Assembly: GCA_900315735.1 (NCBI GenBank) | Contig: ONAD01000003.1 | Coordinates: 62,001-126,000, forward strand | Length of the DNA: 64,000 bases | Source: an uncultured Lachnospiraceae bacterium | GTDB lineage: Bacteria > Bacillota > Clostridia > Lachnospirales > Lachnospiraceae | Direction of reading: 5' to 3' | Part shown: piece after piece, positions 1 through 8,400 of the stretch | Numbering within the stretch: position 1 is the stretch's first letter | Layout: each line of letters begins with the position of its first letter | The notes under the pieces: model-generated | Seen by the model: only the letters and a program-made list of their open reading frames with translations | Database searches by the model: none | Told to the model about the DNA's origin: nothing | Position numbers and translations under genes: made by a program

Positions 1-1
1 T

Positions 2-1096
2 CTGACGAAGGATTATGGCAATCCATCTTCCCTTCATATGAAAGGAATTGAAGCAGAACGATTTGTTGAGACTGCAAAGAAGAAAATAGCAAAAACATTA
101 AGAGTATCCGAAAAAGAAATCATATTTACATCCGGTGGAACAGAGTCAAATAACCTTGCGATTATCGGTGCTGCAATGGCAAACCGCAGAGCGGGAAATC
201 ATATTATTACCACATCCATTGAACATGCATCCGTAGAGAATCCAATGGAATTCTTAAGGGAACAGGGCTTTGACATTACTTATCTTTCAGTAGATGAGAA
301 TGGAATTATTTCAATGGAAGAGTTAGAAGAAGCAGTAACGGAACAGACTATTCTTGTTTCCATGATGCAGGTAAATAATGAAATTGGAGCCATCGAGCCG
401 GTTGCAGAAGCCGCAGCGCTTATTAAGAAAAAAAATCCGAATACACTGATTCATGTAGATGCAATCCAGTCGTATGGAAAAATGTATATCTATCCAAAGA
501 AGCTTGGCATAGACATGCTTTCCGTCAGCGGACATAAGATTCACGGACCGAAGGGAAGCGGATTTCTCTGGGTGAAAGAAAAGACCAAATTAAAGCCGTT
601 GATATTAGGCGGTGGACAGCAGAAAGGAATGCGTTCCGGAACGGAAAATGTACCGGCAATTGCAGGTCTTGGAGAAGCAGCAGAAGAAATCTATGAGAAT
701 CTCGATGAAAAGAGAGCGCATCTTTACGGATTAAAGCAGCGTTTTATTGGTGGAATCGAAAAACTGGAAGGAACCCATGTAAATGGAAAGACCGGAGAGG
801 ATTCTGCACCGCATATTGTCAGCGTCAGCTTTGAAGGAATCCGGAGTGAAGTATTATTACATTCACTGGAAGATCGAGGTATCTATGTATCTTCCGGTTC
901 TGCCTGTTCTTCGAATAATCATGCAGGCAAGCAGAAGGGAAGCAAGACCCTTAGAAACATTCATTTAAAAGAAAATCTTCTGGATTCCACACTGCGTTTT
1001 TCCTTCAGTGTGCATACAACGGAAGAGGAGATTGATTACGCGTTAGAAGTACTGGGAGAGCTGCTTCCGGTATTGAAGAAATATACAAGACATTAA
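2..1096 (+). CDS. Cysteine desulfurase (NifS/IscS-like), 5' end cut by window
   Basis: PLP enzyme that removes sulfur from cysteine and passes it on as a persulfide. The reading frame is open from base 2 (LTKDYGNPSSLH precedes the first in-window ATG at 38), so the N terminus lies outside the window. Visible motifs: SGGTESNNLAI (PLP phosphate loop), HVDAIQSYGK, SGHKIHGPKG with the Schiff-base lysine near base 536, RSGTENVP, and SGSACSS with the catalytic cysteine near base 905. The gene ends 17 bp before thiI. By family knowledge this pairing resembles Bacillus nifZ-thiI, so sulfur donation to ThiI is the likely job; this is inferred from context. Confidence 0.95.
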   Translation: MTKDYGNPSSLHMKGIEAERFVETAKKKIAKTLRVSEKEIIFTSGGTESNNLAIIGAAMANRRAGNHIITTSIEHASVENPMEFLREQGFDITYLSVDENGIISMEELEEAVTEQTILVSMMQVNNEIGAIEPVAEAAALIKKKNPNTLIHVDAIQSYGKMYIYPKKLGIDMLSVSGHKIHGPKGSGFLWVKEKTKLKPLILGGGQQKGMRSGTENVPAIAGLGEAAEEIYENLDEKRAHLYGLKQRFIGGIEKLEGTHVNGKTGEDSAPHIVSVSFEGIRSEVLLHSLEDRGIYVSSGSACSSNNHAGKQKGSKTLRNIHLKENLLDSTLRFSFSVHTTEEEIDYALEVLGELLPVLKKYTRH

Positions 1097-1113
1097 AAGA
1101 GAAAGGAAATCAT

Positions 1114-2301
1114 ATGTATAAATCATTTCTGGTAAAATATGGAGAAATCGGAGTAAAGGGAAAGAACCGTTACATTTTTGAAAATATGTTAATGGAGCAG
1201 ATCCGCCATGCATTAAAGACTGCAGAGGGCGAGTTTGAAGTAACCAAAGAGCAGGGAAGAATTTATGTCAATGTAGTATCCGATGACTACGATTATGACG
1301 AGACAGTAGAGGCATTAAGCCGTGTGTTTGGTATCGTGGGATTCTGCCCGCTGCTTCAGGTAGAGGATGAAGGCTTCGACAAATTAGCAGAGACAGTAGT
1401 AGATTATCTGGGTAAAGAATATCCGGAAAAGAACTTTACATTTAAAGTAAATGCAAGAAGAGCAAGAAAGAATTATCCACTGGATTCCATGGAAATCAAT
1501 GCTGAAATGGGTGGAAAAATCTTAGATGCATTCCCGGAAAGCAAAGTAGACGTGCATAACCCGGAGGTTATGGTCTGCATCGAAATCAGAAGCCTTATCA
1601 ATATTTATTCCAAGGAAATTCCGGGACCGGGTGGAATGCCGGTAGGTTCTAACGGAAAAGCAATGTTATTATTATCCGGCGGAATCGACAGCCCGGTAGC
1701 AGGTTATATGATTGCAAAACGTGGAGTAGCACTGGACGCAACTTATTTCCATGCACCGCCATATACTTCAGAGCGTGCAAAACAGAAGGTAGTGGACTTG
1801 GCAAAACTGGTAGCAAGATACAGTGGACCAATCAACCTTCATGTAGTGAATTTTACCGACATCCAGCTTTACATTTATGAGAAATGTCCGCATGAGGAGC
1901 TTACCATTATCATGCGTCGTTATATGATGAAACTGGCAGAGCATTTCGCAAAAGAAAACCGCTGCTTAGGTCTGATTACAGGAGAGAGTATCGGACAGGT
2001 TGCAAGCCAGACCATGCAGTCATTAGCAGCAACCAACGAAGTATGTACCATGCCGGTATACCGCCCGTTGATTGGATTTGACAAGCAGGAAATCGTAGAA
2101 GTGTCAGAAAAAATTGATACCTATGAAACATCTATCCAGCCGTTTGAAGACTGCTGTACCATTTTCGTGGCAAAGCATCCGGTTACCAAACCGAATATTG
2201 AATACATCAAGAAATCTGAAACAAAGTTAGAAGAGAAGATAGATGAACTGATGCAGACTGCAATTGATACGGTAGAAGTGATTCATGTAGAAGCAGAGTA
2301 G
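1114..2301 (+). CDS. thiI: tRNA 4-thiouridine synthase ThiI
   Basis: Adenylates U8 of tRNA and inserts sulfur to make 4-thiouridine; the family also serves thiazole synthesis. 395 aa, the usual length of the Firmicutes form. An N-terminal ferredoxin-like/THUMP region (about residues 1-165) is followed by a PP-loop ATPase domain with SGGIDSPVAGYMIAKRG (residues 188-204). A C-terminal rhodanese domain, present in the E. coli enzyme, is absent, so sulfur is expected to come directly from a dedicated desulfurase, here the gene just upstream. The start ATG follows AGAAAGGAAA. It is the last gene of this unit. Confidence 0.96.
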   Translation: MYKSFLVKYGEIGVKGKNRYIFENMLMEQIRHALKTAEGEFEVTKEQGRIYVNVVSDDYDYDETVEALSRVFGIVGFCPLLQVEDEGFDKLAETVVDYLGKEYPEKNFTFKVNARRARKNYPLDSMEINAEMGGKILDAFPESKVDVHNPEVMVCIEIRSLINIYSKEIPGPGGMPVGSNGKAMLLLSGGIDSPVAGYMIAKRGVALDATYFHAPPYTSERAKQKVVDLAKLVARYSGPINLHVVNFTDIQLYIYEKCPHEELTIIMRRYMMKLAEHFAKENRCLGLITGESIGQVASQTMQSLAATNEVCTMPVYRPLIGFDKQEIVEVSEKIDTYETSIQPFEDCCTIFVAKHPVTKPNIEYIKKSETKLEEKIDELMQTAIDTVEVIHVEAE

Positions 2302-2374
2302 TGCATAGATAAAATATTATGTAGAAGCGAATAATACGCAGAAACAGATAATATATAGAAAAGGAATAAAATAA

Positions 2375-2400
2375 GGAACCCGCACAGCGTAGCGGGTTCC
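2375..2400 (+). terminator. Hairpin after thiI
   Basis: GGAACCCGC / GCGGGTTCC, a 9-bp perfect stem with an 8-nt loop, 74 bp after thiI. A clear T-run is missing on the plus strand, so it may be a weak terminator or an RNA 3'-end stabiliser. Confidence 0.5.
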
Positions 2401-2407
2401 TGCACAA

Positions 2408-2435
2408 ATAAAAAAGGGATTGCTTTCGCAATCCC
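2408..2435 (-). terminator. Rho-independent terminator of the HPr-like gene
   Basis: On the minus strand GGGATTGC, loop GAAA, GCAATCCC is followed by a run of T (plus-strand A-run at 2410-2415). It lies about 25 bp beyond the stop of the minus-strand HPr-like gene. Confidence 0.8.
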
Positions 2436-2459
2436 CCCAATTCATTTACATCAATTCAA

Positions 2460-2690
2460 TTATACAAGATAAGGTTTTAATACTTCCATAATCTCATCCA
2501 GATTAGACTCTGCATGAATTGCTAAGTCGATTGGTTTGGATAAATCTAAGCTGAAGATACCCATGATAGATTTAGCATCGATAACGTATCTTCCAGAGAT
2601 TAAGTCGAAATCAAATTCGAACTGTGTGATTGCGTTTACGAAGGATTTCACCTTATCGATTGAGTTTAATGAAATTTGAACTGTTTTCAT
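2460..2690 (-). CDS. HPr-like/Crh-like protein lacking the catalytic histidine
   Basis: 76-aa protein with the HPr fold signature. The start at 2690 is chosen because a strong AGGAGG precedes it; upstream in-frame codons would add an unlikely leader. Around residues 38-49 it reads DAKSIMGIFSLD, matching the regulatory serine loop of HPr (DAKSIMGVMSLG). At the position of HPr His15 there is only SIDKVKS, with no histidine, so it cannot accept phosphate from enzyme I. In Bacillus, Crh has this property (serine kept, histidine lost) and acts as a CcpA corepressor. A Crh-type role is inferred, not shown. It has its own promoter and terminator and is divergent from mtaB. Confidence 0.8.
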   Translation of the reverse strand: MKTVQISLNSIDKVKSFVNAITQFEFDFDLISGRYVIDAKSIMGIFSLDLSKPIDLAIHAESNLDEIMEVLKPYLV

Positions 2691-2728
2691 AGTAAGACCT
2701 CCTTGGTTGCTATAAATACTTTTTCTTA

Positions 2729-2757
2729 ATAGTAACTTCTTTGGAGGCAAAAGTCAA
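2729..2757 (-). promoter_or_regulatory. Sigma-A promoter of the HPr-like gene
   Basis: On the minus strand: TTGACT (plus coordinates 2752-2757), 17-bp spacer, TACTAT (2729-2734), about 40 bp before the start codon. Confidence 0.7.
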
Positions 2758-2779
2758 CTAGAAGTGAGGAAAAAATCGA

Positions 2780-4132
2780 ATGAAAAAAGCAGCATTGCAC
2801 AATTTGGGATGCAAGGTGAACGCATATGAGACGGAGGCTATGCAGCAGTTATTAGAGCAGGCAGGATATGAGATTGTTCCTTTTACGGAAAAGGCAGATA
2901 TCTATGTGATTAACACCTGTTCAGTAACCAACATGGCAGACCGGAAATCCCGCCAGATGATTCATAAAGCAAAGAAGGAAAATCCGGACAGTATTGTTGT
3001 AGCTGCCGGCTGTTATGTCCAGACTGCATCGGAAGAAGTGGCAAAGGATTTATCGGTAGATATCATCATTGGAAATGATAAGAAACATGAGCTGGTAGAG
3101 CTTATCGAAAATTGCATGAACCGGATGAAAAATGCAGATGAGGAAGATGGAGAAAATAACGACTGGAAGGAAAATGTCTGCGATATTAATGAGAAAGGCA
3201 GAGCATATGAAGCACTGTCTATCAGCCGGACAGAAGAACATACCAGAGCTTTCTTAAAGGTACAGGATGGATGTAACCAGTTCTGCACATATTGTATTAT
3301 TCCATATGCGAGAGGAAGAATCCGAAGCCGTAAGGCAGAAGAGGTTGTACGTGAAGTGGAGACACTTGCAGCAAATGGCTGTAAGGAAGTGGTGCTGACC
3401 GGAATCCATTTAAGCTCCTATGGATTAGACCATGGAGATAATCTTTTACATCTGATTCAGGAAGTGCATAAAGTAGAAGGTATCCGCCGGATTCGTCTGG
3501 GTTCCTTGGAGCCTGGAATTATCGATGAGAATTTTGTGAAAGAGCTGGCAAAATTAGAAAAAATCTGTCCGCATTTTCATCTGTCCCTGCAGAGCGGATG
3601 CGATGCAACCTTAAAACGGATGAACCGGAAATATGATACGGCCACTTATGAAGCAGGTTGTAAATTAATCCGGAAATATTTTACCCATCCGGCAATTACC
3701 ACAGATGTTATCGTAGGATTTCCGGGAGAGACAGAGGAAGAATTCGAGGTAACAAAGGAATTCTTAGAGCGGATTCGTTTTTATGAGATGCATATTTTCA
3801 AGTATTCCAAGCGCAAGGGTACGAAGGCGGCAGTGATGCCGGATCAGGTGCCGGAACAGGTGAAGACAGAACACAGTAAGGTGCTTTTAGCATTGGCGCA
3901 GGAAATGTCAGAAGAATTCCGTGAGTATTATGTTGGCAGACCGGAGGAGATATTATTAGAAGAGACCGGCGAAATTGCAGGAGATGTATATTTTACCGGA
4001 TATACCAAAGAATATGTAAAGATAGCAGTGCCGGAGGCAGAAGGGGAAGAAAATATTTTTGTGAAAGGCATCGTGGCCGGACGGATTGCAGAGGATGTAT
4101 ACCGGCTGGAAAATATTGAAAAAGCAGAGTAG
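2780..4132 (+). CDS. mtaB: tRNA t6A37 methylthiotransferase MtaB
   Basis: Radical-SAM enzyme that converts t6A37 to ms2t6A37 in tRNAs reading ANN codons. 450 aa with the three methylthiotransferase parts: N-terminal UPF0004 domain with cluster cysteines at about residues 11, 47 and 78; radical SAM core with CNQFCTYC at 165-172 followed by IIPYARGR; and a C-terminal TRAM-like domain after residue 380. The N-terminal sequence (LGCKVNAYETEAM, INTCSVT) is typical of MtaB rather than MiaB or RimO. It is divergent from the HPr-like gene. Confidence 0.95.
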   Translation: MKKAALHNLGCKVNAYETEAMQQLLEQAGYEIVPFTEKADIYVINTCSVTNMADRKSRQMIHKAKKENPDSIVVAAGCYVQTASEEVAKDLSVDIIIGNDKKHELVELIENCMNRMKNADEEDGENNDWKENVCDINEKGRAYEALSISRTEEHTRAFLKVQDGCNQFCTYCIIPYARGRIRSRKAEEVVREVETLAANGCKEVVLTGIHLSSYGLDHGDNLLHLIQEVHKVEGIRRIRLGSLEPGIIDENFVKELAKLEKICPHFHLSLQSGCDATLKRMNRKYDTATYEAGCKLIRKYFTHPAITTDVIVGFPGETEEEFEVTKEFLERIRFYEMHIFKYSKRKGTKAAVMPDQVPEQVKTEHSKVLLALAQEMSEEFREYYVGRPEEILLEETGEIAGDVYFTGYTKEYVKIAVPEAEGEENIFVKGIVAGRIAEDVYRLENIEKAE

Positions 4133-4169
4133 AATAATCGGGCAAAGATAAGTGTATTTGGAATAAAGG

Positions 4170-4198
4170 TTGAATTTTGCAGCACTTTATATTAGAAT
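4170..4198 (+). promoter_or_regulatory. Sigma-A promoter of the ireB operon
   Basis: TTGAAT (4170-4175), 17-bp spacer, TAGAAT (4193-4198), about 60 bp before ireB, in the gap after mtaB. Confidence 0.6.
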
Positions 4199-4257
4199 AG
4201 ATTTAGCGATGCTTTTTCATTAGGAAGAACAAAAGAGCAAAATAAGGGCGTGAAAAA

Positions 4258-4521
4258 ATGCAGAACATGAATAACACACAATATTTTAGAGTTGAAAAAG
4301 AACCGGAAATCAGAGTACATGACGTACTTAAGATTGTATACGAAGCTTTATCCGAGAAAGGATACAATCCGGTCAATCAGATTGTTGGATATATTATGTC
4401 AGGTGATCCGACTTATATCACCAGCCACAATAATGCAAGAAGTCTGATTATGAAAGTAGAACGTGACGAACTTGTAGAAGAGATATTGAAGGAATATATC
4501 CATACAAATTCCTGGAAGTAG
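4258..4521 (+). CDS. IreB family regulatory phosphoprotein (UPF0297)
   Basis: 87 aa, full length for the family. The diagnostic stretches [30 protein letters not shown] and NNARSLIM are present. In enterococci IreB is phosphorylated by the PASTA kinase IreK and tunes cephalosporin resistance; the wider function in Clostridia is unknown. The gene lies directly upstream of ruvX and a DUF1292 gene, the conserved order seen in Bacillus (yrzL-yrrK-yrzB). Its stop codon shares bases with the ruvX ribosome binding site. Confidence 0.93.
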   Translation: MQNMNNTQYFRVEKEPEIRVHDVLKIVYEALSEKGYNPVNQIVGYIMSGDPTYITSHNNARSLIMKVERDELVEEILKEYIHTNSWK

Positions 4522-4531
4522 GAGGCAGTTG

Positions 4532-4963
4532 ATGCGAATAATCGGTCTTGACTTCGGTTCTAAAACCGTTGGAGTTGCCGTTAGCGATGAACTGCTTATT
4601 ACTGCGCAGGGAATTGAGATTGTACGCAGAAAATCAGAGAATAAGCTGCGTCAGACATTGGCACGTATTGAAGAATTAATCAAAGAATATAACGTGGAGA
4701 AAATTGTTCTCGGCTTTCCGAAAAATATGAATAACAGTGAAGGCGAACGTTGTGAAAAAACCTTAGAATTTAAAGAAATGTTAGAAAGGCGTACCGGACT
4801 TACAGTAGAACTGTGGGACGAACGCCTTACTACTGTTGCGGCGGATAATCTTATGATGGAAGCCGGAATCCGAAGAGAGAATCGCAAAGAATATGTAGAC
4901 CAGATAGCGGCATCCTTTATTTTACAGGGATACCTTGACTATCTGCAGAATGAAAAGAATTAG
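4532..4963 (+). CDS. ruvX: Putative pre-16S rRNA nuclease / Holliday junction resolvase RuvX (YqgF)
   Basis: RNase H-fold protein; in E. coli YqgF matures the 5' end of 16S rRNA. 143 aa. [19 protein letters not shown] at the N terminus carries the first catalytic Asp (residue 6 or 7); [12 protein letters not shown] and ELWDERLTT carry the conserved middle motifs, and [13 protein letters not shown] holds the last acidic residue. ATG 4532 is preferred to the in-frame TTG at 4529 because GGAGG (4521-4525) is then 6 nt away. Third-operon context: IreB upstream, DUF1292 downstream by 8 bp. Confidence 0.93.
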   Translation: MRIIGLDFGSKTVGVAVSDELLITAQGIEIVRRKSENKLRQTLARIEELIKEYNVEKIVLGFPKNMNNSEGERCEKTLEFKEMLERRTGLTVELWDERLTTVAADNLMMEAGIRRENRKEYVDQIAASFILQGYLDYLQNEKN

Positions 4964-4971
4964 GAGTAAAT

Positions 4972-5232
4972 ATGGAAAAAGTAAATTTTACAGACCCGGA
5001 TACCAATGAGTCAGCAGAATTTTATGTATTAGAGCAGACAACCATACGGGGAATCAATTACCTTCTTGTCACAGTAGACGAAGAGGGTGATTCGGATGCA
5101 TTTATTTTAAAAGAAACACAGAATGAAGATGATCACAATACCATCTATGAAATGGTGGAAGATGATAAAGAGTTAGAAGCACTTGCAAAAATTTTCGCAG
5201 AATTAATGGAAGATGTAGACATTGAATTCTAG
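4972..5232 (+). CDS. DUF1292 family protein (YrzB-like)
   Basis: 86-aa acidic protein. FTDPDTNESAEFYVLEQTTI and the closing EALAKIFAELMEDVD match the DUF1292 pattern, a beta-rich small domain found in Firmicutes beside ruvX. No function has been established for the family. It is tightly linked to ruvX (8-bp gap) and followed by RNase J, so co-expression with RNA-processing genes is likely. Confidence 0.88.
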   Translation: MEKVNFTDPDTNESAEFYVLEQTTIRGINYLLVTVDEEGDSDAFILKETQNEDDHNTIYEMVEDDKELEALAKIFAELMEDVDIEF

Positions 5233-5297
5233 GAGAACTTATGTAATTGCTGACAAATGAAATGAGCGCGAAAAAAAGAATTTATGGAGGTAATATT

Positions 5298-6962
5298 TTG
5301 AAAAAAGAAGCAAATTCAAAATTGAAAATCATTCCATTAGGCGGATTAGAGCAGATTGGAATGAACATAACTGCCTTTGAATACGAAGACAGTATTATTG
5401 TTGTGGACTGCGGTTTATCATTCCCGGAGGATGACATGTTTGGTGTAGACCTTGTTATCCCGGATGTGACTTATTTAAAAGATAATATCGATAAAGTAAA
5501 GGGATTTTTTATTACCCATGGCCACGAGGACCATATCGGAGCAATCCCTTATATTTTAAAAGAAGTCAATGTGCCGATTTATGCAACCAAGCTTACGATT
5601 GCAATTATCGAACACAAGTTAGAAGAGCATAATATGCTCAAGAAAGTAAAACGTAAGGTAGTAAAATACGGACAGCATATTAACTTAGGCTGCTTCCGCG
5701 TGGAATTTATCCGTACCAACCATAGTATTCAGGATGCGGCAGCTCTTGCCATTTATTCACCGGCAGGAACCGTTGTCCACACCGGAGACTTTAAAGTGGA
5801 TTATACACCGGTATATGGTGATGCTATCGATTTACAGCGTTTTGGTGAGATTGGTAAGAAGGGTGTACTGGCATTGATGTGTGACTCCACCAATGCAGAG
5901 CGTCCTGGCTTTACCATGTCGGAGCGTACCGTAGGAAAGACCTTTGATAATATTTTTGCTGACCATAAGAACACACGAATCATTATTGCAACTTTTGCAT
6001 CCAATGTAGACCGTGTACAGCAGATTATGAACTCTGCCAATAAGTATGGCAGAAAAGTAGTGATTGAAGGACGAAGCATGGTAAATATCATTACGATTGC
6101 GTCTGAGTTGGGATATCTTACCATCCCGGAGCAGACCCTGATTGATATTGAACAGCTGAAAAATTATCCGGATGAGCAGACGGTTATCATTACAACAGGA
6201 AGCCAGGGAGAATCCATGGCGGCATTATCCCGTATGGCATCCGGCATGCATCGTAAGATAACAATTAAACCAAAGGATACCATTATTTTTAGTTCCAACC
6301 CGATTCCGGGTAATGAAAAAGCAGTGTCCGGTGTCATTAATGAACTGACCATGAAAGGTGCAGAGGTTATTTTCCAGGATGTTCATGTTTCCGGTCATGC
6401 CTGTCAGGAGGATATCAAACTGATTTACTCACTGGTAAAACCGAAATATGCAATTCCGGTTCATGGAGAATACCGTCATCTGGTTGCCCAGGCTAAGATT
6501 GCAGAAGAACTTGGCATTGATAAAGAAAATATTTTCCTCTTGTCTTCCGGTGATGTATTAGAACTGGATGAGGAAAGCGCAGCAGTTACCGGACATGTAC
6601 AGGTAGGCGATGTCATGGTAGACGGACTTGGTGTTGGTGACGTAGGAAATATTGTATTGCGTGACAGACAGCATCTGGCAGAAGAAGGAATCATTATTGT
6701 TGTAATGACATTGGAAAGTGGCTCCGGAATGGTGCTGGCAGGACCGGACATCGTATCCAGAGGATTTGTCTATGTACGTGGGGCAGAAAGCCTGATGGAG
6801 GAAGCTCGTCATGTATTAGAGGGAACCATGGAACACTGCATGGATAAGAATATTACAGACTGGAGCAAGATTAAGACAGAAATCAAAGATGCTTTAGGTG
6901 ATTTTGTCTGGAAAGAGACAAAGCGCAGACCGATGATTATTCCAATTATTATGGAAGTTTAA
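5298..6962 (+). CDS. rnj: Ribonuclease J
   Basis: Metallo-beta-lactamase/beta-CASP ribonuclease with 5'-3' exo- and endonuclease activity in mRNA decay and rRNA maturation. The TTG at 5298 is chosen as start: GGAGG (5286-5290) is 7 nt away and the resulting 554 aa fits the family; an ATG at 5262 in the same frame has no comparable site. THGHEDHIG (about residues 73-81) is the zinc ligand motif, GDFKVD and CDSTNAERPG follow, and VHGEYRHL near residue 400 is the C-terminal motif of the active site. A start-stop pair ATGTAA preceded by AGGAG sits at 5241-5246, just upstream. Confidence 0.94.
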   Translation: MKKEANSKLKIIPLGGLEQIGMNITAFEYEDSIIVVDCGLSFPEDDMFGVDLVIPDVTYLKDNIDKVKGFFITHGHEDHIGAIPYILKEVNVPIYATKLTIAIIEHKLEEHNMLKKVKRKVVKYGQHINLGCFRVEFIRTNHSIQDAAALAIYSPAGTVVHTGDFKVDYTPVYGDAIDLQRFGEIGKKGVLALMCDSTNAERPGFTMSERTVGKTFDNIFADHKNTRIIIATFASNVDRVQQIMNSANKYGRKVVIEGRSMVNIITIASELGYLTIPEQTLIDIEQLKNYPDEQTVIITTGSQGESMAALSRMASGMHRKITIKPKDTIIFSSNPIPGNEKAVSGVINELTMKGAEVIFQDVHVSGHACQEDIKLIYSLVKPKYAIPVHGEYRHLVAQAKIAEELGIDKENIFLLSSGDVLELDEESAAVTGHVQVGDVMVDGLGVGDVGNIVLRDRQHLAEEGIIIVVMTLESGSGMVLAGPDIVSRGFVYVRGAESLMEEARHVLEGTMEHCMDKNITDWSKIKTEIKDALGDFVWKETKRRPMIIPIIMEV

Positions 6963-6971
6963 TGTGGGTGG

Positions 6972-7322
6972 ATGAACATGAGCGTAGTAGAAGATAAGGT
7001 AACAGAACTTGTAAATGCAATTCAGGATACCAATGAATATAAGCGTTATCAGGAAGCAAAGAATAAGCTGCATGCGAATCCGGAATTAGAGCAGATTGTA
7101 TTTGCATTCCGCCAGAAGAATTACCAGATCCAGAACAGTAAAAATGTGGATCTGTTCTGGGAAGTAGACCAGCTGGAGCGGGAAAATGTAGATATCAGCA
7201 AGAATCCGGTTGCAGAAGAATTTATGACAGCAGAGCTTGCATTCTGCCGTCTGCTGCAGAAAATTAATTTCAGACTGGTTGGCAGCCTGAATTTTGAAGT
7301 AGGTTTTGTAAACGAAAGATAA
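6972..7322 (+). CDS. YlbF/YmcA family protein
   Basis: 116-aa helical protein of the Com_YlbF type. In Bacillus, YlbF, YmcA and YaaT form a complex that directs RNase Y. Here the gene starts 10 bp after RNase J, which supports a link to RNA turnover. NEYKRYQEAKNKLHANPEL and a following helical region with FRQKNYQIQ are typical. Which family branch it belongs to (YlbF or YmcA) cannot be decided by eye. ATG 6978 is an alternative start. Confidence 0.8.
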   Translation: MNMSVVEDKVTELVNAIQDTNEYKRYQEAKNKLHANPELEQIVFAFRQKNYQIQNSKNVDLFWEVDQLERENVDISKNPVAEEFMTAELAFCRLLQKINFRLVGSLNFEVGFVNER

Positions 7323-7337
7323 TGGAGAGGTTGTGCG

Positions 7338-7727
7338 ATGAGTGCCAGTAAGATTGTGATGAAAATTGTCCGAATCAGTTTTTCTGTTCTTATTGTTGTA
7401 CTGGTGATTTTTGTACTTTTTAAGGCAGGAAGCTATGCATATGATTTCGGATATCGCGTGTATACAGAGCAGCCGGTGTCATCCGGTGATGGCAAGGATA
7501 TTGTGGTTCAGATAGAGGCTGGAATGTCCGGTAGTGATATTGGAAGTATGTTAGAGGAGAAAGGACTTATCCGTGATGCCAGGCTTTTTGCAGTGCAGTT
7601 AAAGCTTTCTGCGTATTCTAAAAAAATCAAACCGGGAATATATACGCTGAATACTTCCATGACAGCGAAAGAAATGATGGAAGCCATGTCACCGGTTTCG
7701 GAAAAAGATACAGAGGGTACAACGTGA
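7338..7727 (+). CDS. Short MltG/YceG-like membrane protein, N-terminal domain only
   Basis: 129 aa. One membrane segment at about residues 10-28 (a run of I, V, L and F) is followed by a small domain with IVVQIEAGMSGSDIGSMLEEKGLI and KPGIYTLNTSMTAKEMMEAM. This matches the LysM-like N-terminal part of endolytic transglycosylase MltG. The catalytic YceG domain with its glutamate is absent: the frame ends soon after the first domain and overlaps the next gene. In Bacillus a full mltG (yrrL) precedes yrrM, so position agrees while length does not. It may be a regulator or peptidoglycan binder; that is inference. Confidence 0.75.
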   Translation: MSASKIVMKIVRISFSVLIVVLVIFVLFKAGSYAYDFGYRVYTEQPVSSGDGKDIVVQIEAGMSGSDIGSMLEEKGLIRDARLFAVQLKLSAYSKKIKPGIYTLNTSMTAKEMMEAMSPVSEKDTEGTT

Positions 7728-8365
7728 TAGTAGAGGAACGATTAGTAACGTATATCAATTCCTTAGACAGTGGAAATACACCGCTTTTAGAGGAAATTGA
7801 GGCAGAGGCAAAGAAGAATTATGTGCCGGTTATCCGTAAGGAAATGCAGAGCTTTTTAAAATCCATGCTGGCATTAAAGCGGCCGGAGCGAATTTTGGAA
7901 GTGGGAACTGCAGTAGGATTTTCTGCACTTCTGATGGAAGAATATAATCCGGTGCCATGCCGGATTACAACCATAGAAAATTACGAGAAAAGAATTCCTA
8001 TAGCACAGGCAAATTTCAAACGTGCCGGAAAAGAGAAAGAAATCACACTGATTCCGGGAGATGCCACAGAGGTGTTAAAGACGTTAGAAGATCCTTATGA
8101 TTTTCTTTTTATGGATGCGGCAAAGGGACAGTATATCAATTTCCTGCCGGATATTCTTCGGCTGATGAAGCCTGGTGCATTACTGGTATCTGACAATGTG
8201 CTGCAGGAGGGAGATATTATCGAATCCCATTATGCAGTAACCAGAAGAAACCGGACCATTCATAAGAGAATGCGGGAATATCTTTATGAACTGACACACA
8301 ATGACAGTCTTACCACATCGGTGCTTCCGATTGGAGACGGTGTTACCATTAGCATTAAGAAATAG
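7724..8365 (+). CDS. trmR: SAM-dependent O-methyltransferase, likely tRNA 5-hydroxyuridine methyltransferase TrmR
   Basis: 213-aa class I methyltransferase of the COMT/caffeoyl-CoA type. RILEVGTAVGFSALLM is the SAM loop (about residues 58-73), FLFMDAAKGQY carries the metal-binding aspartate, and LLVSDNVL follows. Start GTG 7724 overlaps the previous stop (GTGA). The next gene is a U32 protein. In Bacillus yrrM (TrmR) with yrrN and yrrO (TrhP) makes 5-methoxyuridine at tRNA position 34; the same order here supports this assignment over a generic methyltransferase. Confidence 0.85.
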   Translation: MIVEERLVTYINSLDSGNTPLLEEIEAEAKKNYVPVIRKEMQSFLKSMLALKRPERILEVGTAVGFSALLMEEYNPVPCRITTIENYEKRIPIAQANFKRAGKEKEITLIPGDATEVLKTLEDPYDFLFMDAAKGQYINFLPDILRLMKPGALLVSDNVLQEGDIIESHYAVTRRNRTIHKRMREYLYELTHNDSLTTSVLPIGDGVTISIKK

Positions 8366-8400
8366 ATGATACAGATTGAAATATTAGGAGAAATAAATCA

